From Myxococcota bacterium (GTDB taxonomy: Bacteria; Myxococcota_C; UBA6777), in contig CAUJFU010000058.1 in assembly GCA_963169055.1 (NCBI GenBank), positions 1 to 27,186 of the forward strand: a stretch of 27,186 bases of DNA. Direction: 5' to 3'. The notes under the pieces are model-generated. The model made no database searches and had not been told where the DNA came from. It saw only the letters and a list, made by a program, of their open reading frames with translations. The position numbers were made by a program, and so were the translations under genes. Position 1 is the stretch's first letter. Each line of letters begins with the position of its first letter. Shown here one piece after another: positions 1-8,361 of this stretch.

Positions 1-12
1 TATCAGAACGTC

Positions 13-178
13 GTAGGGGCGGTTCGCGAACCGCCCACGCCCGAACATGGGCCTTTTTCGTATCGAACTGCGTAAGTCCTATCAAAGTAAAAAGTTTAAC
101 CGCATCCGCAGACGAATGGAATTAGTTGGACCAAGTGCCCCTGTGGCTGCCCCTATATGTTGCGATCACACATCTTTC
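13..178. repeat. Mosaic intergenic repeat (D fragment plus E element)
   Basis: Positions 17-36 form a perfect 20-base palindrome (GGGCGGTT-CGCG-AACCGCCC). Positions 43-76 match the distal end of the D repeat found at 16290-16326 and 21885-21908 (GAAC..GG..TTTTT...CTGCGTAAG). Positions about 136-178 match the end of the E repeat found at 10438-10560 and 16371-16557 (GGCTGCCCCTA, then CACAC, then CGGATTTCGTA). The outer GTAGGGGC (13-20) and GCCCCTAT (149-156) are inverted relative to each other, like short terminal inverted repeats. No gene is supported in 1-533; the open frames here have no recognisable protein features. Confidence 0.6.
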
Positions 179-399
179 GGATTTCGTACCCATCGCTTTG
201 CCGCTTTAAAGCGGCGAGAAATCGGGGGCTTTTGTCCGCCGTGTTCGTCTTGTCTCGCGAAAAATCCCATCGTTTCGGCCTCTTTTTCTTCGTTTCCGAC
301 TCCTTGCTTTTTTCTTCGTTGTTTTTTTCTCGCAGCCTCGCCACAAGACCACCCCACCGCTTCATTTTGGATGCTTTTCCTGCGCGTAGGTTGATGTTC

Positions 400-428
400 T
401 TGACAAGGCGAAGCAACCAACATAGGCT
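400..428 (+). promoter_or_regulatory. Candidate sigma70-type promoter for the FHA gene
   Basis: A perfect -35 box TTGACA (400-405) is followed after 17 bases by a weak -10 box TAGGCT (423-428). It would give a leader of about 100 bases before the start codon at 534. The -10 box matches consensus poorly, so this is a candidate only. Confidence 0.35.
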
Positions 429-533
429 CTTTGGCAAAGTGGCCGTTGGAACGGCACTCTTTGCCGTGTATATGGCAAAGGGCAGAACCTTAATTGATCG
501 CTTGCCCCCACGCTGCGGGACCATAACGGGAAA

Positions 534-2372
534 ATGATGTACAAGCTGATCATCGAAGATGACGAAGGGAAAACCACCGTTGTTCCTCTCATCCGCAACC
601 AGATCACCATCGGTCGCGGCGAAGGCAACGCGATTCGCCTGAACGAGCGCAACATTTCACGGGTCCATGCGCGCCTTGTTGTGGAAGACGGAATCATCCG
701 CATCGAAGACGCCAACAGCTACAACGGCATCTTTCTGAACGGCGAGATGATCGATGCCCAAGCCGCGTTAAAAGCAGGCGACCTTGTGGAGATCGGGGAT
801 TATCACCTCACGTTGCGAGACGCCTCCCAAGAAGAAGACGTCGACGCCCGACCTTCGGCTCCCCCCAAAAAGTCTTCTGAAAAAGAAACCCCTGCCCATG
901 AGATCCCCGCTGTCTCGGGAAAACATGGACTCCAGCCCCAAGACATCCGATTGATCGTGATCAGCACCTCTTTTGCGGGCCAGCGGTTTCCGATGAAGAA
1001 AGACAAAGTGACGATCGGCCGGACAGACGACAACGATATCTGTATCGACCATGTGTCCGTCTCTCGCGCACATGCCGAACTTTCCTTTCAAGACGGTACG
1101 TTCCAAATCAAAGATCTCAATAGCGCCAACGGTGTTCGTGTCAACGGGGAAGACTTTGAGCGTTGTGATCTGCGACTTGGCGATATCGTCGAACTTGGAC
1201 ACGTTCGGATCCGCTTTGCCTCTGCAAGCGAATCCAATCAAGTCGAACTCCATTTCCCCGATGATCCTAACGTCATGATCGCTGCGGTTGCAGCCAACGA
1301 GGCCCAACAAAGCTCTCGTTGGATGGTCTTGGCGGGGGTCGTCACGGGGATGCTTTTGGTGTGCATCCTTGCGATCGTGTACCTGCTTCAAACAGGCCGA
1401 GGAACCCCTGTCCTCGGGAAAAAGAACGATCCCCTCACTCCTTCCCCGATCGAAGTCCGCCAAGTCGATCCCAAAAAATCACCCTCGGCAACAGGGGCCG
1501 AACTGCTCGTTCAACGTGCGCGTGATCTGTTTGAACATCAGAATTACGAGATGAGCCAACGTCTTGTCGAAGAAGCCTTGCAAAAACGCGCAGGATGGAA
1601 AGATGCCGAAGAACTCCGAGACAAGATTTTCTTTGAAAAGAAACAGCGAAAGATCCTTCAAGAAGCCTATGATCTCGAAGAAAAGAACGATTATTACGCG
1701 GCGATCAATCGCCTCAAAGAAGTTCACAAGGCCAGCCGTTATATCGAGCAAGTCCAAAAAGATCGCCAACGCCTTACGCCTCGTGCGATCAACGCCTTGA
1801 TGATCCGATTGAAAACAGCTACCGCAAATAACCGACCCAACGAAGCCATCCAATTCAGCGCCGCGATCTTAGAATTAGACCCCGAATACTCCGAAGCCCA
1901 AGAGATCCACAAAAGCCTTCAACAACAACTCGGCCAAACCCCCGAAGACACCGAACCCAAACGCCGCCCCAAAAAACCCAAAGCATCCCCCCCTCCCAAA
2001 CGCCGTTATTCTCTCCAACAACTTTGCGCGATCCATCTCCGACGCAATCGCCACAAAGAAGCGATCAAATGCTACGAACGGTGGCTCTCCAAAGAACCCG
2101 ACCAACACAAGATCCACATGCTGATCGGCGATGCTTACGACAAGATGGGCCATTGCAATCTTTCCCCCAAAAATCCCACCTACCAATACGATTCGTGTAT
2201 GGACGCCGAACGCAGCTACAAAAAGTTTATGAATCTCGATCCAAAAAGCCCCGAAGCTGCGCGCATTCGAGCCATGATCAAACGCCGCCGTCAACGTCGG
2301 ATCAAAGAAGAAACCCCACCCTCACCGCAACGACGCACCCCCGCTCCCACCCGCCCCGCCCCGCGCCCCTAG
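534..2372 (+). CDS. Double FHA-domain, single-pass membrane protein with TPR-like C-terminus
   Basis: This 612-residue protein begins with two forkhead-associated domains, at about residues 20-95 and 150-232. Both carry the phosphothreonine-binding hallmarks: GR, S-R-V/A-H and a later N-G (G-R-G-E-G-N ... S-R-V-H and G-R-T-D-D-N ... S-R-A-H). One hydrophobic helix lies at about 262-285 (WMVLAGVVTGMLLVCILAIV). A charged helical, TPR-like region follows (about 320-590) and the protein ends in a Pro/Arg-rich tail. FHA domains bind phosphothreonine, so a cytoplasmic phospho-reader tethered to the inner membrane with a periplasmic TPR scaffold is likely. This layout is common in Myxococcota and often works with Ser/Thr kinases, though no kinase is present here. 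The start is one of two adjacent ATGs (534 or 537); the nearby Shine-Dalgarno is weak. The gene is convergent with the secretion operon and probably unrelated to it. Confidence 0.9.
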   Translation: MMYKLIIEDDEGKTTVVPLIRNQITIGRGEGNAIRLNERNISRVHARLVVEDGIIRIEDANSYNGIFLNGEMIDAQAALKAGDLVEIGDYHLTLRDASQEEDVDARPSAPPKKSSEKETPAHEIPAVSGKHGLQPQDIRLIVISTSFAGQRFPMKKDKVTIGRTDDNDICIDHVSVSRAHAELSFQDGTFQIKDLNSANGVRVNGEDFERCDLRLGDIVELGHVRIRFASASESNQVELHFPDDPNVMIAAVAANEAQQSSRWMVLAGVVTGMLLVCILAIVYLLQTGRGTPVLGKKNDPLTPSPIEVRQVDPKKSPSATGAELLVQRARDLFEHQNYEMSQRLVEEALQKRAGWKDAEELRDKIFFEKKQRKILQEAYDLEEKNDYYAAINRLKEVHKASRYIEQVQKDRQRLTPRAINALMIRLKTATANNRPNEAIQFSAAILELDPEYSEAQEIHKSLQQQLGQTPEDTEPKRRPKKPKASPPPKRRYSLQQLCAIHLRRNRHKEAIKCYERWLSKEPDQHKIHMLIGDAYDKMGHCNLSPKNPTYQYDSCMDAERSYKKFMNLDPKSPEAARIRAMIKRRRQRRIKEETPPSPQRRTPAPTRPAPRP

Positions 2373-2426
2373 GCGACAACAAACTTGCCCCAAAACCAGC
2401 CATCAACCCATTCGACTTCTCGTTGA

Positions 2427-3698
2427 CTACAAGCCTGTCGGTAATTGTCCGATGGCCTCGAATAGCGAAAGGTAACCATCGAGGGTTTCTTCGAGGGTGA
2501 CGAGGCGATCCAACATGGCCTTGAGTTGGCTTTTTTGGGTGGTGACCAGTTGGAGAAGTTGAAGGTTGCCGAGTTGGAGGCTGCGGGCAAGCAGTCGTAA
2601 TTGTTGTGCAAACTGAGGCAAGAGTTGCGATTGGTAGATCTGAAGGACTTCGCGTGTCTTGGTGTAGCGCAAGAAACTTTCTCGAATGGATTGGCGGATC
2701 TTAAATTGTTCTTCGAGAAGTTTGAGCCGAGATTGCTGGAGTTTGGCGCGAGATTCGAAGACTTTGGGCTGATTGCGATAGGTGAAAGGAAGGGCGATGC
2801 TGAAACCGATCCCGATGGTGTGGTTGAGTTCTTGTTCGAGCGCGTAAAACAGCTTGAGTTTGAGGTCGGGGATGGCTTTGGCTTCCTCGAATTGAAGGGC
2901 GACTTCGGCTTGTTTGATGGATTCGCGGGCGACTTGGAGGCGGATGTGATCGGCGGCTTTGACAAAAAACGGATCGATGCTGTTGTACAACGGAAAGTTC
3001 GATGGCAAGAGGGTTGTTGCGGTGGGTAGGTCGTTTTGGTCCCATCCAAGGACTTTTGCGAGTTTTTGTTGATTGACGCGGAGCTTGGCTTCGCTGCGTT
3101 GGAGCGAAGCGCGGTTTTGCAACAACTCCAAACGCACCAAGTTGACGCTCAAGATATCGGTGGCGCCTTGAGCTTTCATCGTTTGCGTGAGCCGCTCGAT
3201 GCGCTCAAAAAAAGTAACGATATCTTTGTAGAGGACGACTTTTTGTTGCGAGATAAGAACTTTGTTGTAAGCGCGGTGAACGTCGAGGGTGAGGGTGAAT
3301 TCGAAGGCTTTGACTTCGCGTTTGACGCGGTTGAGAAAGGCCATCGCAAGGCGTTGTCCTTGGGTCCACCACCCACCGATCGGCATCTTCCAAAGCAGTT
3401 CATTTTCGATGGTTTTGAAGTCGACAGGACTGGGTTTTCCCGGGGCTTTGACTTTGCCCACGGATTCGATCTCTGGGTTGGTGGGGAAGTAGCGCCAACC
3501 GCGAAGACGCTGCATGGCGATCTCGATATTGGCTCGAACAACGCGCAAGGATGGGCTGTTTTTGAGTGCGTAGTCTACGGCTTCTTGGCGCGTAAGTGAG
3601 TGGCTTTGTCGGGGAAGCAGCAGAAACACCAGAAGCAAAAGGCAACGCCCCACCCGCAGGGAGGAGAGGTTCGCAGCGATCACAAAAAACACAGGCAT
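2427..3698 (-). CDS. TolC-like outer-membrane efflux/secretion channel protein
   Basis: This is a 423-residue protein of the outer membrane efflux protein (OEP/TolC) family. It has an N-terminal signal peptide (MPVFFVIAANLSS, then a Leu-rich core ending near SHS). The mature start, TRQEAVDYALKNSPSLRVV, is the typical first helix of TolC repeats, and long amphipathic helices rich in Leu/Gln/Arg follow. The chosen ATG at 3698 has a good Shine-Dalgarno (AAGGGG) and lies 11 bases after the stop of the HlyD gene; an upstream in-frame ATG at 3794 would overlap that gene by 85 bases and would hide the signal peptide. It is the last gene of the ABC-HlyD-TolC operon and should form the outer-membrane duct of the export system. 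Confidence 0.88.
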   Translation of the reverse strand: MPVFFVIAANLSSLRVGRCLLLLVFLLLPRQSHSLTRQEAVDYALKNSPSLRVVRANIEIAMQRLRGWRYFPTNPEIESVGKVKAPGKPSPVDFKTIENELLWKMPIGGWWTQGQRLAMAFLNRVKREVKAFEFTLTLDVHRAYNKVLISQQKVVLYKDIVTFFERIERLTQTMKAQGATDILSVNLVRLELLQNRASLQRSEAKLRVNQQKLAKVLGWDQNDLPTATTLLPSNFPLYNSIDPFFVKAADHIRLQVARESIKQAEVALQFEEAKAIPDLKLKLFYALEQELNHTIGIGFSIALPFTYRNQPKVFESRAKLQQSRLKLLEEQFKIRQSIRESFLRYTKTREVLQIYQSQLLPQFAQQLRLLARSLQLGNLQLLQLVTTQKSQLKAMLDRLVTLEETLDGYLSLFEAIGQLPTGL

Positions 3699-3709
3699 AC
3701 CCCTTGTTG

Positions 3710-5053
3710 TTATTTTTTGATCTTCTTTGTTTTGACGGGCTTTTTCAGACCTTTTGGATCGAGCGTGGGCGGGAAGCCGTTGAATTGACGCCAAAGTTCA
3801 AAGGCAAGGCTGACGCGGTTGAGGAAGATCCAGCCCTTGGCTCGGACTCCTTGGCGCAAAAAGCGCCCTTCTGGCCAGGCTTCGTCTTGCTTATCGGGGA
3901 CAATCAAAATGCGAAATTTTCCATCACCGCTATCCGTCGCATCGACCAAAGAGACCGTACCACCGAAGGTTCCGACGGCGACAGAGGGCCACCCTGTAAA
4001 CTGGACAGCGGGCCACCCTTCAAATTGCAGTCGGACATGACGTTGTCGTGTAATCAACGGGGCATCGTTGCCATCCACCCAAAGTTCGACGGCTCTTGAT
4101 GTGGTGGCAGGGACAATGCGGGCGATGGGTTTGCCTTCTTTGAGCATCTCGGCCTGTTCGTTGACGAGCAAACTGAGGACGATGCTATCGCGTGGGGCGC
4201 GGATCTCTTGGGCGCGTTGACGGGCGACTTTGACGTTAACTTTGGCGAGATCGCCGCGTGCTTTGGAGGCTTGTTCTTCGGACTTTTCGAGATCCGCTTT
4301 GGCTGAGTCGATCTTAGCTTGGGCTTCTGCGCCGATCTTGAGGCGCTCAGAACGCATGGATAGCTCGTTGGCGCGGGCCGAAGTGAGATCGGCGAGGGTC
4401 ATATTCACTTCGGTGTCTTGTTTGGCGTAGTTGAGTTCGGCCAATTCGAGGCTTCGTTGGGAGACGAGATCATCTTTTTTCAAAGAGCGCAGCCGCCGAA
4501 GGTTGAGGGTGGCCGTTCGCAAAGCGGCCCGCACAGCAGAGAGTTTCTGTTGTGTGGCTTGGATCTTTTGTTGGGCCATCTGGATCTTCAACTGCGCGGC
4601 TTGGAGGGCGAGGCGCTTGGAATCTTCGAGAGCTTTGATCTTGTTTTTGTAGGCTTCCACACGCGAGAGTGCGTTTTTTTGTTGGCTTTGGACGGCTCGG
4701 CGTTCTTCCTCGATGCGCTCGAAGAGTTGAGGATCGTTGTCTGCGATCTCGGCGATCAGATCGCCTTTTTTGACGGTCGAACCTTCGGTGACATACCAGC
4801 GGGTAATGCGGCCTTTGATTGGGGCTTCGATGACTTGTTGGCGCTCTTCAGGCGTGTAGGCGATGACACGCCCGACACCAAAGGCCGTTTGTTGCCAAGG
4901 GGCCAAGAAAAGAGCACCACATCCGAGGAAAAAGCCGAACCATAGGGCGCGAGCGAGAGTGATCACGCTTTTGGGAGATTCGACCATCCGCAGCGCGGAA
5001 AAGCGCGGCATCTTTTGAATGGGTTGAAGCAGCGGGATCTTGAGGCGAAGCAT
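3710..5053 (-). CDS. HlyD-family membrane fusion (adaptor) protein
   Basis: This 447-residue protein has a short cytoplasmic N-terminus, one membrane helix (about residues 35-55), and then a lipoyl/biotinyl-like half-motif (VIEAPIKGRITRWYVTEGS, then KKGDLIAEI). A long coiled-coil hairpin rich in Ala/Gln/Arg/Lys spans about 110-265, followed by a beta-barrel region (residues about 290-400) and a Lys-rich tail. This is the adaptor layout of type I secretion systems and MFP-type exporters, which bridges the inner-membrane ABC protein to TolC. The ATG at 5053 is preferred because AAGGAG sits 10 bases upstream; an alternative ATG at 5086 has no ribosome site. The gene begins 39 bases after the ABC stop and ends 11 bases before the TolC-like gene, so all three are probably one transcript. 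Confidence 0.88.
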   Translation of the reverse strand: MLRLKIPLLQPIQKMPRFSALRMVESPKSVITLARALWFGFFLGCGALFLAPWQQTAFGVGRVIAYTPEERQQVIEAPIKGRITRWYVTEGSTVKKGDLIAEIADNDPQLFERIEEERRAVQSQQKNALSRVEAYKNKIKALEDSKRLALQAAQLKIQMAQQKIQATQQKLSAVRAALRTATLNLRRLRSLKKDDLVSQRSLELAELNYAKQDTEVNMTLADLTSARANELSMRSERLKIGAEAQAKIDSAKADLEKSEEQASKARGDLAKVNVKVARQRAQEIRAPRDSIVLSLLVNEQAEMLKEGKPIARIVPATTSRAVELWVDGNDAPLITRQRHVRLQFEGWPAVQFTGWPSVAVGTFGGTVSLVDATDSGDGKFRILIVPDKQDEAWPEGRFLRQGVRAKGWIFLNRVSLAFELWRQFNGFPPTLDPKGLKKPVKTKKIKK

Positions 5054-5092
5054 AGTGAGTCGTTCTCCTTTGGCAAACCAAACCATGAAGGG

Positions 5093-7255
5093 TTAGGCTG
5101 TACGGGCTGCTTGAACCAAGATCTTGGTTTCGAGATCGTAGGTGTGTGTGCAAAGCCTCAGCAGATCGGCGCGATGTGTCACCATCACCAAAGTCCACGG
5201 TGCATCGGGCGAAAACAGTGTTGCGAGTAGAGGGCTACGGCTGCGAGGATCCAAGCGATCCAACAACCCGTCGATCAACAGCAATCGAGGACGTGCTGCG
5301 AGCGCACGTGCGAGCATCAATTGTACCCGTTGTTGCTGTGAAAGCGGCGCACCTCCAGACACCAACTCCGAATTTAGACCCTCGGCTGTACACAAGATGC
5401 TATCGCGCAGGCCGACCTGTTCGAGTGCTTCGCGGGCCTCGACTCGACCGATATCGTGGCGGCCCGCTCGGATATTTTCAAAGACCGAGTCGTGAAATAT
5501 CTCGATATCGCGCAACAACACCAGATCGCGTCGCAGATCTTCGGGCCGGATATCGCGGTAGTCGATCTGATCGATCGCGATCTGCCCGTTGCTTGGGGGG
5601 CGTACACCATACATGATATCCAAAAGTGTGCTTTTGCCCGAAGCGGTCGGGCCGAGTAGCGCAACACGCGAACCCTCCGGGATATCCAACTCGATCTCAT
5701 TGAACACCGCCGAACCATCGTAATCATATCCGACTTGGTGCAGATGCAACGCAACAGGAGTGGTCTGGAGCGGCAAGGGGTGGCCTTGGGGGGGATCTGT
5801 GGGAAGATCTACGACGTGTCCAATCTTATCGAGAGATGCGATCATGTCATAAAATTTTTCGTAGAGCTTTCCCATCTTCGCCAACGAGATCACCAGCGCT
5901 GCCGTGACAAGTTCAGCAGCCACCAATTGACCGAGCGTGAGTTGGCGTTGGATCACCAACCATCCCCCCACCAATAACAGCCCTGTGCTCGCAAAAATCT
6001 GCAACGCCATATTGCCGATCAATTGGCGAAGTACGATACGAAAGTGTTTGGAACGAGCCACGAGATAGTTTTTTGCGAGCGCGTCCGCGTGTTCTTGGGC
6101 AAGGGCGAGCCCGCCCGCTGAGTGAAAGATCTGCGGATGGGCGGCGATATCTTCGAGCCATGCGGCGATCTTGTATTTTTGCTTGGATTCTTTGATGCTG
6201 GTCTCGATCGCACCACGCGCAAGCGTCAAGGTGACAAACAAGATCGCGATCAACAACACCAGCGCAAAGGCCATCAATACGGGGTGATAGAGCGTCAACA
6301 GCAAAAAAGCGACCGAGATCTGCAACACGCTTGAAAAGCCATCAAAAAGCATTAGAGCTGCGGTCTTTTGCAACGCAGCCACATCAAAAAAACGGTTGGT
6401 CACTTCGCGGAGATCCTCTTCGTCCCGCGATCTTTGGGCCACTCGCGGCAAACGATAAGAAAAGTCCGCAGTTACACGCACCATTAAACGCCGCGAGATC
6501 AACTCCGTCATATACGTTTGCATCAATTGTAAAAACGCTGAAAACCCCAGTCCTGCGGCCAAAAGCAGCGTCAACACCACCAACGGCTGCAACATCGTCC
6601 CAAACGCCACCGTATTGACCAACGCTTGGACTGCGATTGGTGTGGCAAGCGTCAACAAACCGATCAAGGCCGCGTAGATCGTAATCGCCCAAATGGCCTG
6701 ACGTTCCGAACGCACCAACGCCCACAACCGACTCAGCGCCGAGCGCAGTACATGATCGTCCTCGGTCGGCTTGTACATCGATTCTACCCAATGTTCGAGC
6801 GGAATCGCATTCTCAGCCATCAACCATGTTGCTTCTTTCTCTTCGGATATCCCCATCTCTGCGCGCAATTCTTTGGGAGTCATCCAATGCGAAGGCTCTT
6901 TGGTCAAGAAATGCGTTACCAAAAAACGTCCGCGCTCTCGCGCCAAGATCCCCAACCACCCGGCCTCTTCTTTGCCGATCCGCGTAACAATCGGAAAACA
7001 CGCCGTCTCTACTTCCAACAAACTCTTCGGACTGCTCGTAAAACGTGTGGTCTTGAGACGGAGCGAACTTCCTGCCAACTCACAAAAATCCCACCACGCC
7101 AATCCTCCCCCATCCGAACGCAACGAAAGGGTCTCTTGTAAGACTCCGCGCACTGACGACGGCGATACATCGACATCGTGGTGCTTCACCAGATACTCAA
7201 AGACCAACGATAACTCCGCAAGATCTTCTCCTCGTATCAGTTGTTCTCTTTGCAT
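5093..7255 (-). CDS. Type I secretion-like ABC transporter with degenerate ATPase motifs
   Basis: This 720-residue fused membrane-plus-ATPase half transporter has a ~160-residue soluble N-terminal region, a six-helix ABC membrane domain (about 190-475) and a nucleotide-binding domain. Walker A is intact (GPTASGKST, Lys541). The ABC signature reads L-S-Q-Q-Q (Ser639) in place of L-S-G-G-Q. Walker B ends I-D-G (Asp662, Gly663), so the usual catalytic Glu is missing. The H-loop His is present (His694, V-T-H). The N-terminal region sits where secretion ABC proteins carry a C39 peptidase or C39-like domain, but no catalytic Cys/His pair is recognisable; a peptidase-dead C39-like domain is inferred. 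The ATG at 7255 has GAGG eight bases upstream; an ATG at 7273 is less supported. It is the first gene of the operon with the HlyD and TolC-like proteins. The substrate is not identifiable from the neighbourhood. Confidence 0.87.
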   Translation of the reverse strand: MQREQLIRGEDLAELSLVFEYLVKHHDVDVSPSSVRGVLQETLSLRSDGGGLAWWDFCELAGSSLRLKTTRFTSSPKSLLEVETACFPIVTRIGKEEAGWLGILARERGRFLVTHFLTKEPSHWMTPKELRAEMGISEEKEATWLMAENAIPLEHWVESMYKPTEDDHVLRSALSRLWALVRSERQAIWAITIYAALIGLLTLATPIAVQALVNTVAFGTMLQPLVVLTLLLAAGLGFSAFLQLMQTYMTELISRRLMVRVTADFSYRLPRVAQRSRDEEDLREVTNRFFDVAALQKTAALMLFDGFSSVLQISVAFLLLTLYHPVLMAFALVLLIAILFVTLTLARGAIETSIKESKQKYKIAAWLEDIAAHPQIFHSAGGLALAQEHADALAKNYLVARSKHFRIVLRQLIGNMALQIFASTGLLLVGGWLVIQRQLTLGQLVAAELVTAALVISLAKMGKLYEKFYDMIASLDKIGHVVDLPTDPPQGHPLPLQTTPVALHLHQVGYDYDGSAVFNEIELDIPEGSRVALLGPTASGKSTLLDIMYGVRPPSNGQIAIDQIDYRDIRPEDLRRDLVLLRDIEIFHDSVFENIRAGRHDIGRVEAREALEQVGLRDSILCTAEGLNSELVSGGAPLSQQQRVQLMLARALAARPRLLLIDGLLDRLDPRSRSPLLATLFSPDAPWTLVMVTHRADLLRLCTHTYDLETKILVQAARTA

Positions 7256-7299
7256 CCTTGATCCCTCTCGCATCGCTCAACGAATGCGGTCTTGATATG

Positions 7300-7321
7300 T
7301 TCAAATATTCAAATATATGAA
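7300..7321 (-). promoter_or_regulatory. AT-rich inverted repeat, candidate operator of the secretion operon
   Basis: The arms TTCAAATAT (7300-7308) and ATATATGAA (7313-7321) are complementary at 8 of 9 positions around a 4-base centre. The site lies at the expected transcription start of the promoter at 7321-7349, so a bound protein would block initiation. Pattern only; no cognate regulator is adjacent. Confidence 0.3.
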
Positions 7322-7349
7322 GGATAATCTTTGCATAAAGCTTCGTCAA
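7321..7349 (-). promoter_or_regulatory. Sigma70-like promoter of the ABC-HlyD-TolC operon
   Basis: On the minus strand TTGACG (7349-7344) is followed by a 17-base spacer and TATCCT (7326-7321). The boxes match consensus at 5/6 and 4/6 with optimal spacing. Transcription would start near 7314, giving a leader of about 60 bases before the ATG at 7255. Confidence 0.5.
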
Positions 7350-7485
7350 GGCAAAAAAATGAGATCCGAGCCGATCTGTGGTGTGGTTGTGATGGATGGT
7401 CGTAAAAAAGGTCAAGGCGCGAGCCAAACACGGGAGATGAGATGCAACAGAGGCGAAGGGGATTCGGGGGAAGTCTGCGGATAGT

Positions 7486-7691
7486 GGGGTTGGTGGGAGG
7501 AGAGCCTTCGTTGGGGTAGCAAAGCCACCGAAGCCGAGGCGAGCACAAGTCGTGGGGTTAGTGGGAGAAGGGCCGTTGTTGGAGTCGCAAAGCCACCGAA
7601 GCCGAGGCGAGCGCAGGTATGCGGGGTTAGTGAGAGAAGAGCTTTTGTTGGAGCAGTAAAGCCACCGAAGTTGAGGCGAGCGCGTCTTGTT
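7486..7691. repeat. Three tandem 68-69 bp repeats made from the 3' end of the lipoprotein gene
   Basis: Three successive copies start at 7486, 7554 and 7623 (GGGGTTRGTG...), with spacings of 68 and 69 bases. The core AAAGCCACCGAAG is identical in all three. The third copy is the coding 3' end and stop codon of the lipoprotein gene (7627-8361); the other two lie beyond its stop. Read on the minus strand, copy 2 would encode ASASVALRLQQRPFSH-stop, close to the real end ASTSVALLLQQKLFSH-stop. In copy 1 the stop has changed to CAA. The remaining gene-free stretch 7256-7485 holds the secretion-operon promoter and no gene I can support. Confidence 0.85.
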
Positions 7692-8361
7692 GCTGTTGGG
7701 GGAGTCCTCGATCCAACCAGACGACGCCTTCTGTGAGTGCGTCGACGGCTCCAAGTACTCTTCCCTGAGACTCAAAGGTATAGCCTGCGAGCCAAAAGAT
7801 CGGATCCTCGGAGCCTTGGACTTTATGGCTTGCTTTGACGCGGAAGCGGGTGTCGTTGCTGTGCAAGCGCCCTTGCGAGGGTTGCGGATAGTCTTGGTAA
7901 AGATCAAGTTCCCAGAAAAAAGCCGATTCTTGATTCGGAGAAAAAGCGCAATGTAGAGAATCTTTTTGCTGGGTGGTGAGTTTGAGTCGGATCGGGCCTC
8001 TGAATTTGACGACGTCTTTATTTCTTGTCACCAAGCACTTGTTTTCCCAGATAACTTCGTTGCCTTTTTGAAGGCTAAAACGGAAACGTTGAGAAGACGC
8101 GACATGCTTCGCGATCCAACCTCCGACGCGGTGGGTTTCGGTCCAGCCGAGTTGGACGTTGCGTACTCGATAGGCTCCAAAGTCCATTTCGTTGGTCCAT
8201 ATCGAGCGCTTGATCGGCAAGGTCAACGACTGACCTTGGAGCGATGGAGGAACAGCCATCTGAAGGATACGACAACCACTCGCGATCATGCTGATGCTTG
8301 TCGTCCAGAAAAGTAAGAATAAAATAGAGCAAGTTTTTTTATTAAATAGAAATCTTCTCAT
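7627..8361 (-). CDS. Hypothetical lipoprotein
   Basis: This 244-residue protein is not recognised. It has a lipoprotein signal peptide: Arg/Lys-rich N-terminus (MRRFLFNKK), a hydrophobic core, and a lipobox-like A-S-G-C ending near Cys30. The rest is a soluble, probably beta-rich domain with many aromatic residues and the segment TRFRVKASHKVQGSEDP. The ATG at 8361 has AGAGG seven bases upstream. It is transcribed alone, away from the DUF5690-type gene. The terminal ~16 residues (ASTSVALLLQQKLFSH) lie in a tandemly repeated DNA segment. A role in the outer membrane or periplasm is all that can be inferred. Confidence 0.75.
   Translation of the reverse strand: MRRFLFNKKTCSILFLLFWTTSISMIASGCRILQMAVPPSLQGQSLTLPIKRSIWTNEMDFGAYRVRNVQLGWTETHRVGGWIAKHVASSQRFRFSLQKGNEVIWENKCLVTRNKDVVKFRGPIRLKLTTQQKDSLHCAFSPNQESAFFWELDLYQDYPQPSQGRLHSNDTRFRVKASHKVQGSEDPIFWLAGYTFESQGRVLGAVDALTEGVVWLDRGLPQQQQDALASTSVALLLQQKLFSH

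Noticed and set aside
47-537. Overlapping open frames upstream of the FHA gene
   Set aside because: They cross the dispersed repeats and have low-complexity, shadow-like sequences with no start signals.
5093-7255. Possible RTX or bacteriocin substrate next to the secretion operon
   Set aside because: No glycine-aspartate nonapeptide repeats or double-glycine leader peptides were seen within several kilobases.
7197-7907. Minus-strand open frame with repeated SPRLRWL-type segments
   Set aside because: The apparent protein repeats are the 68-69 bp DNA tandem repeats read out of frame; it overlaps the lipoprotein gene and the secretion promoter.
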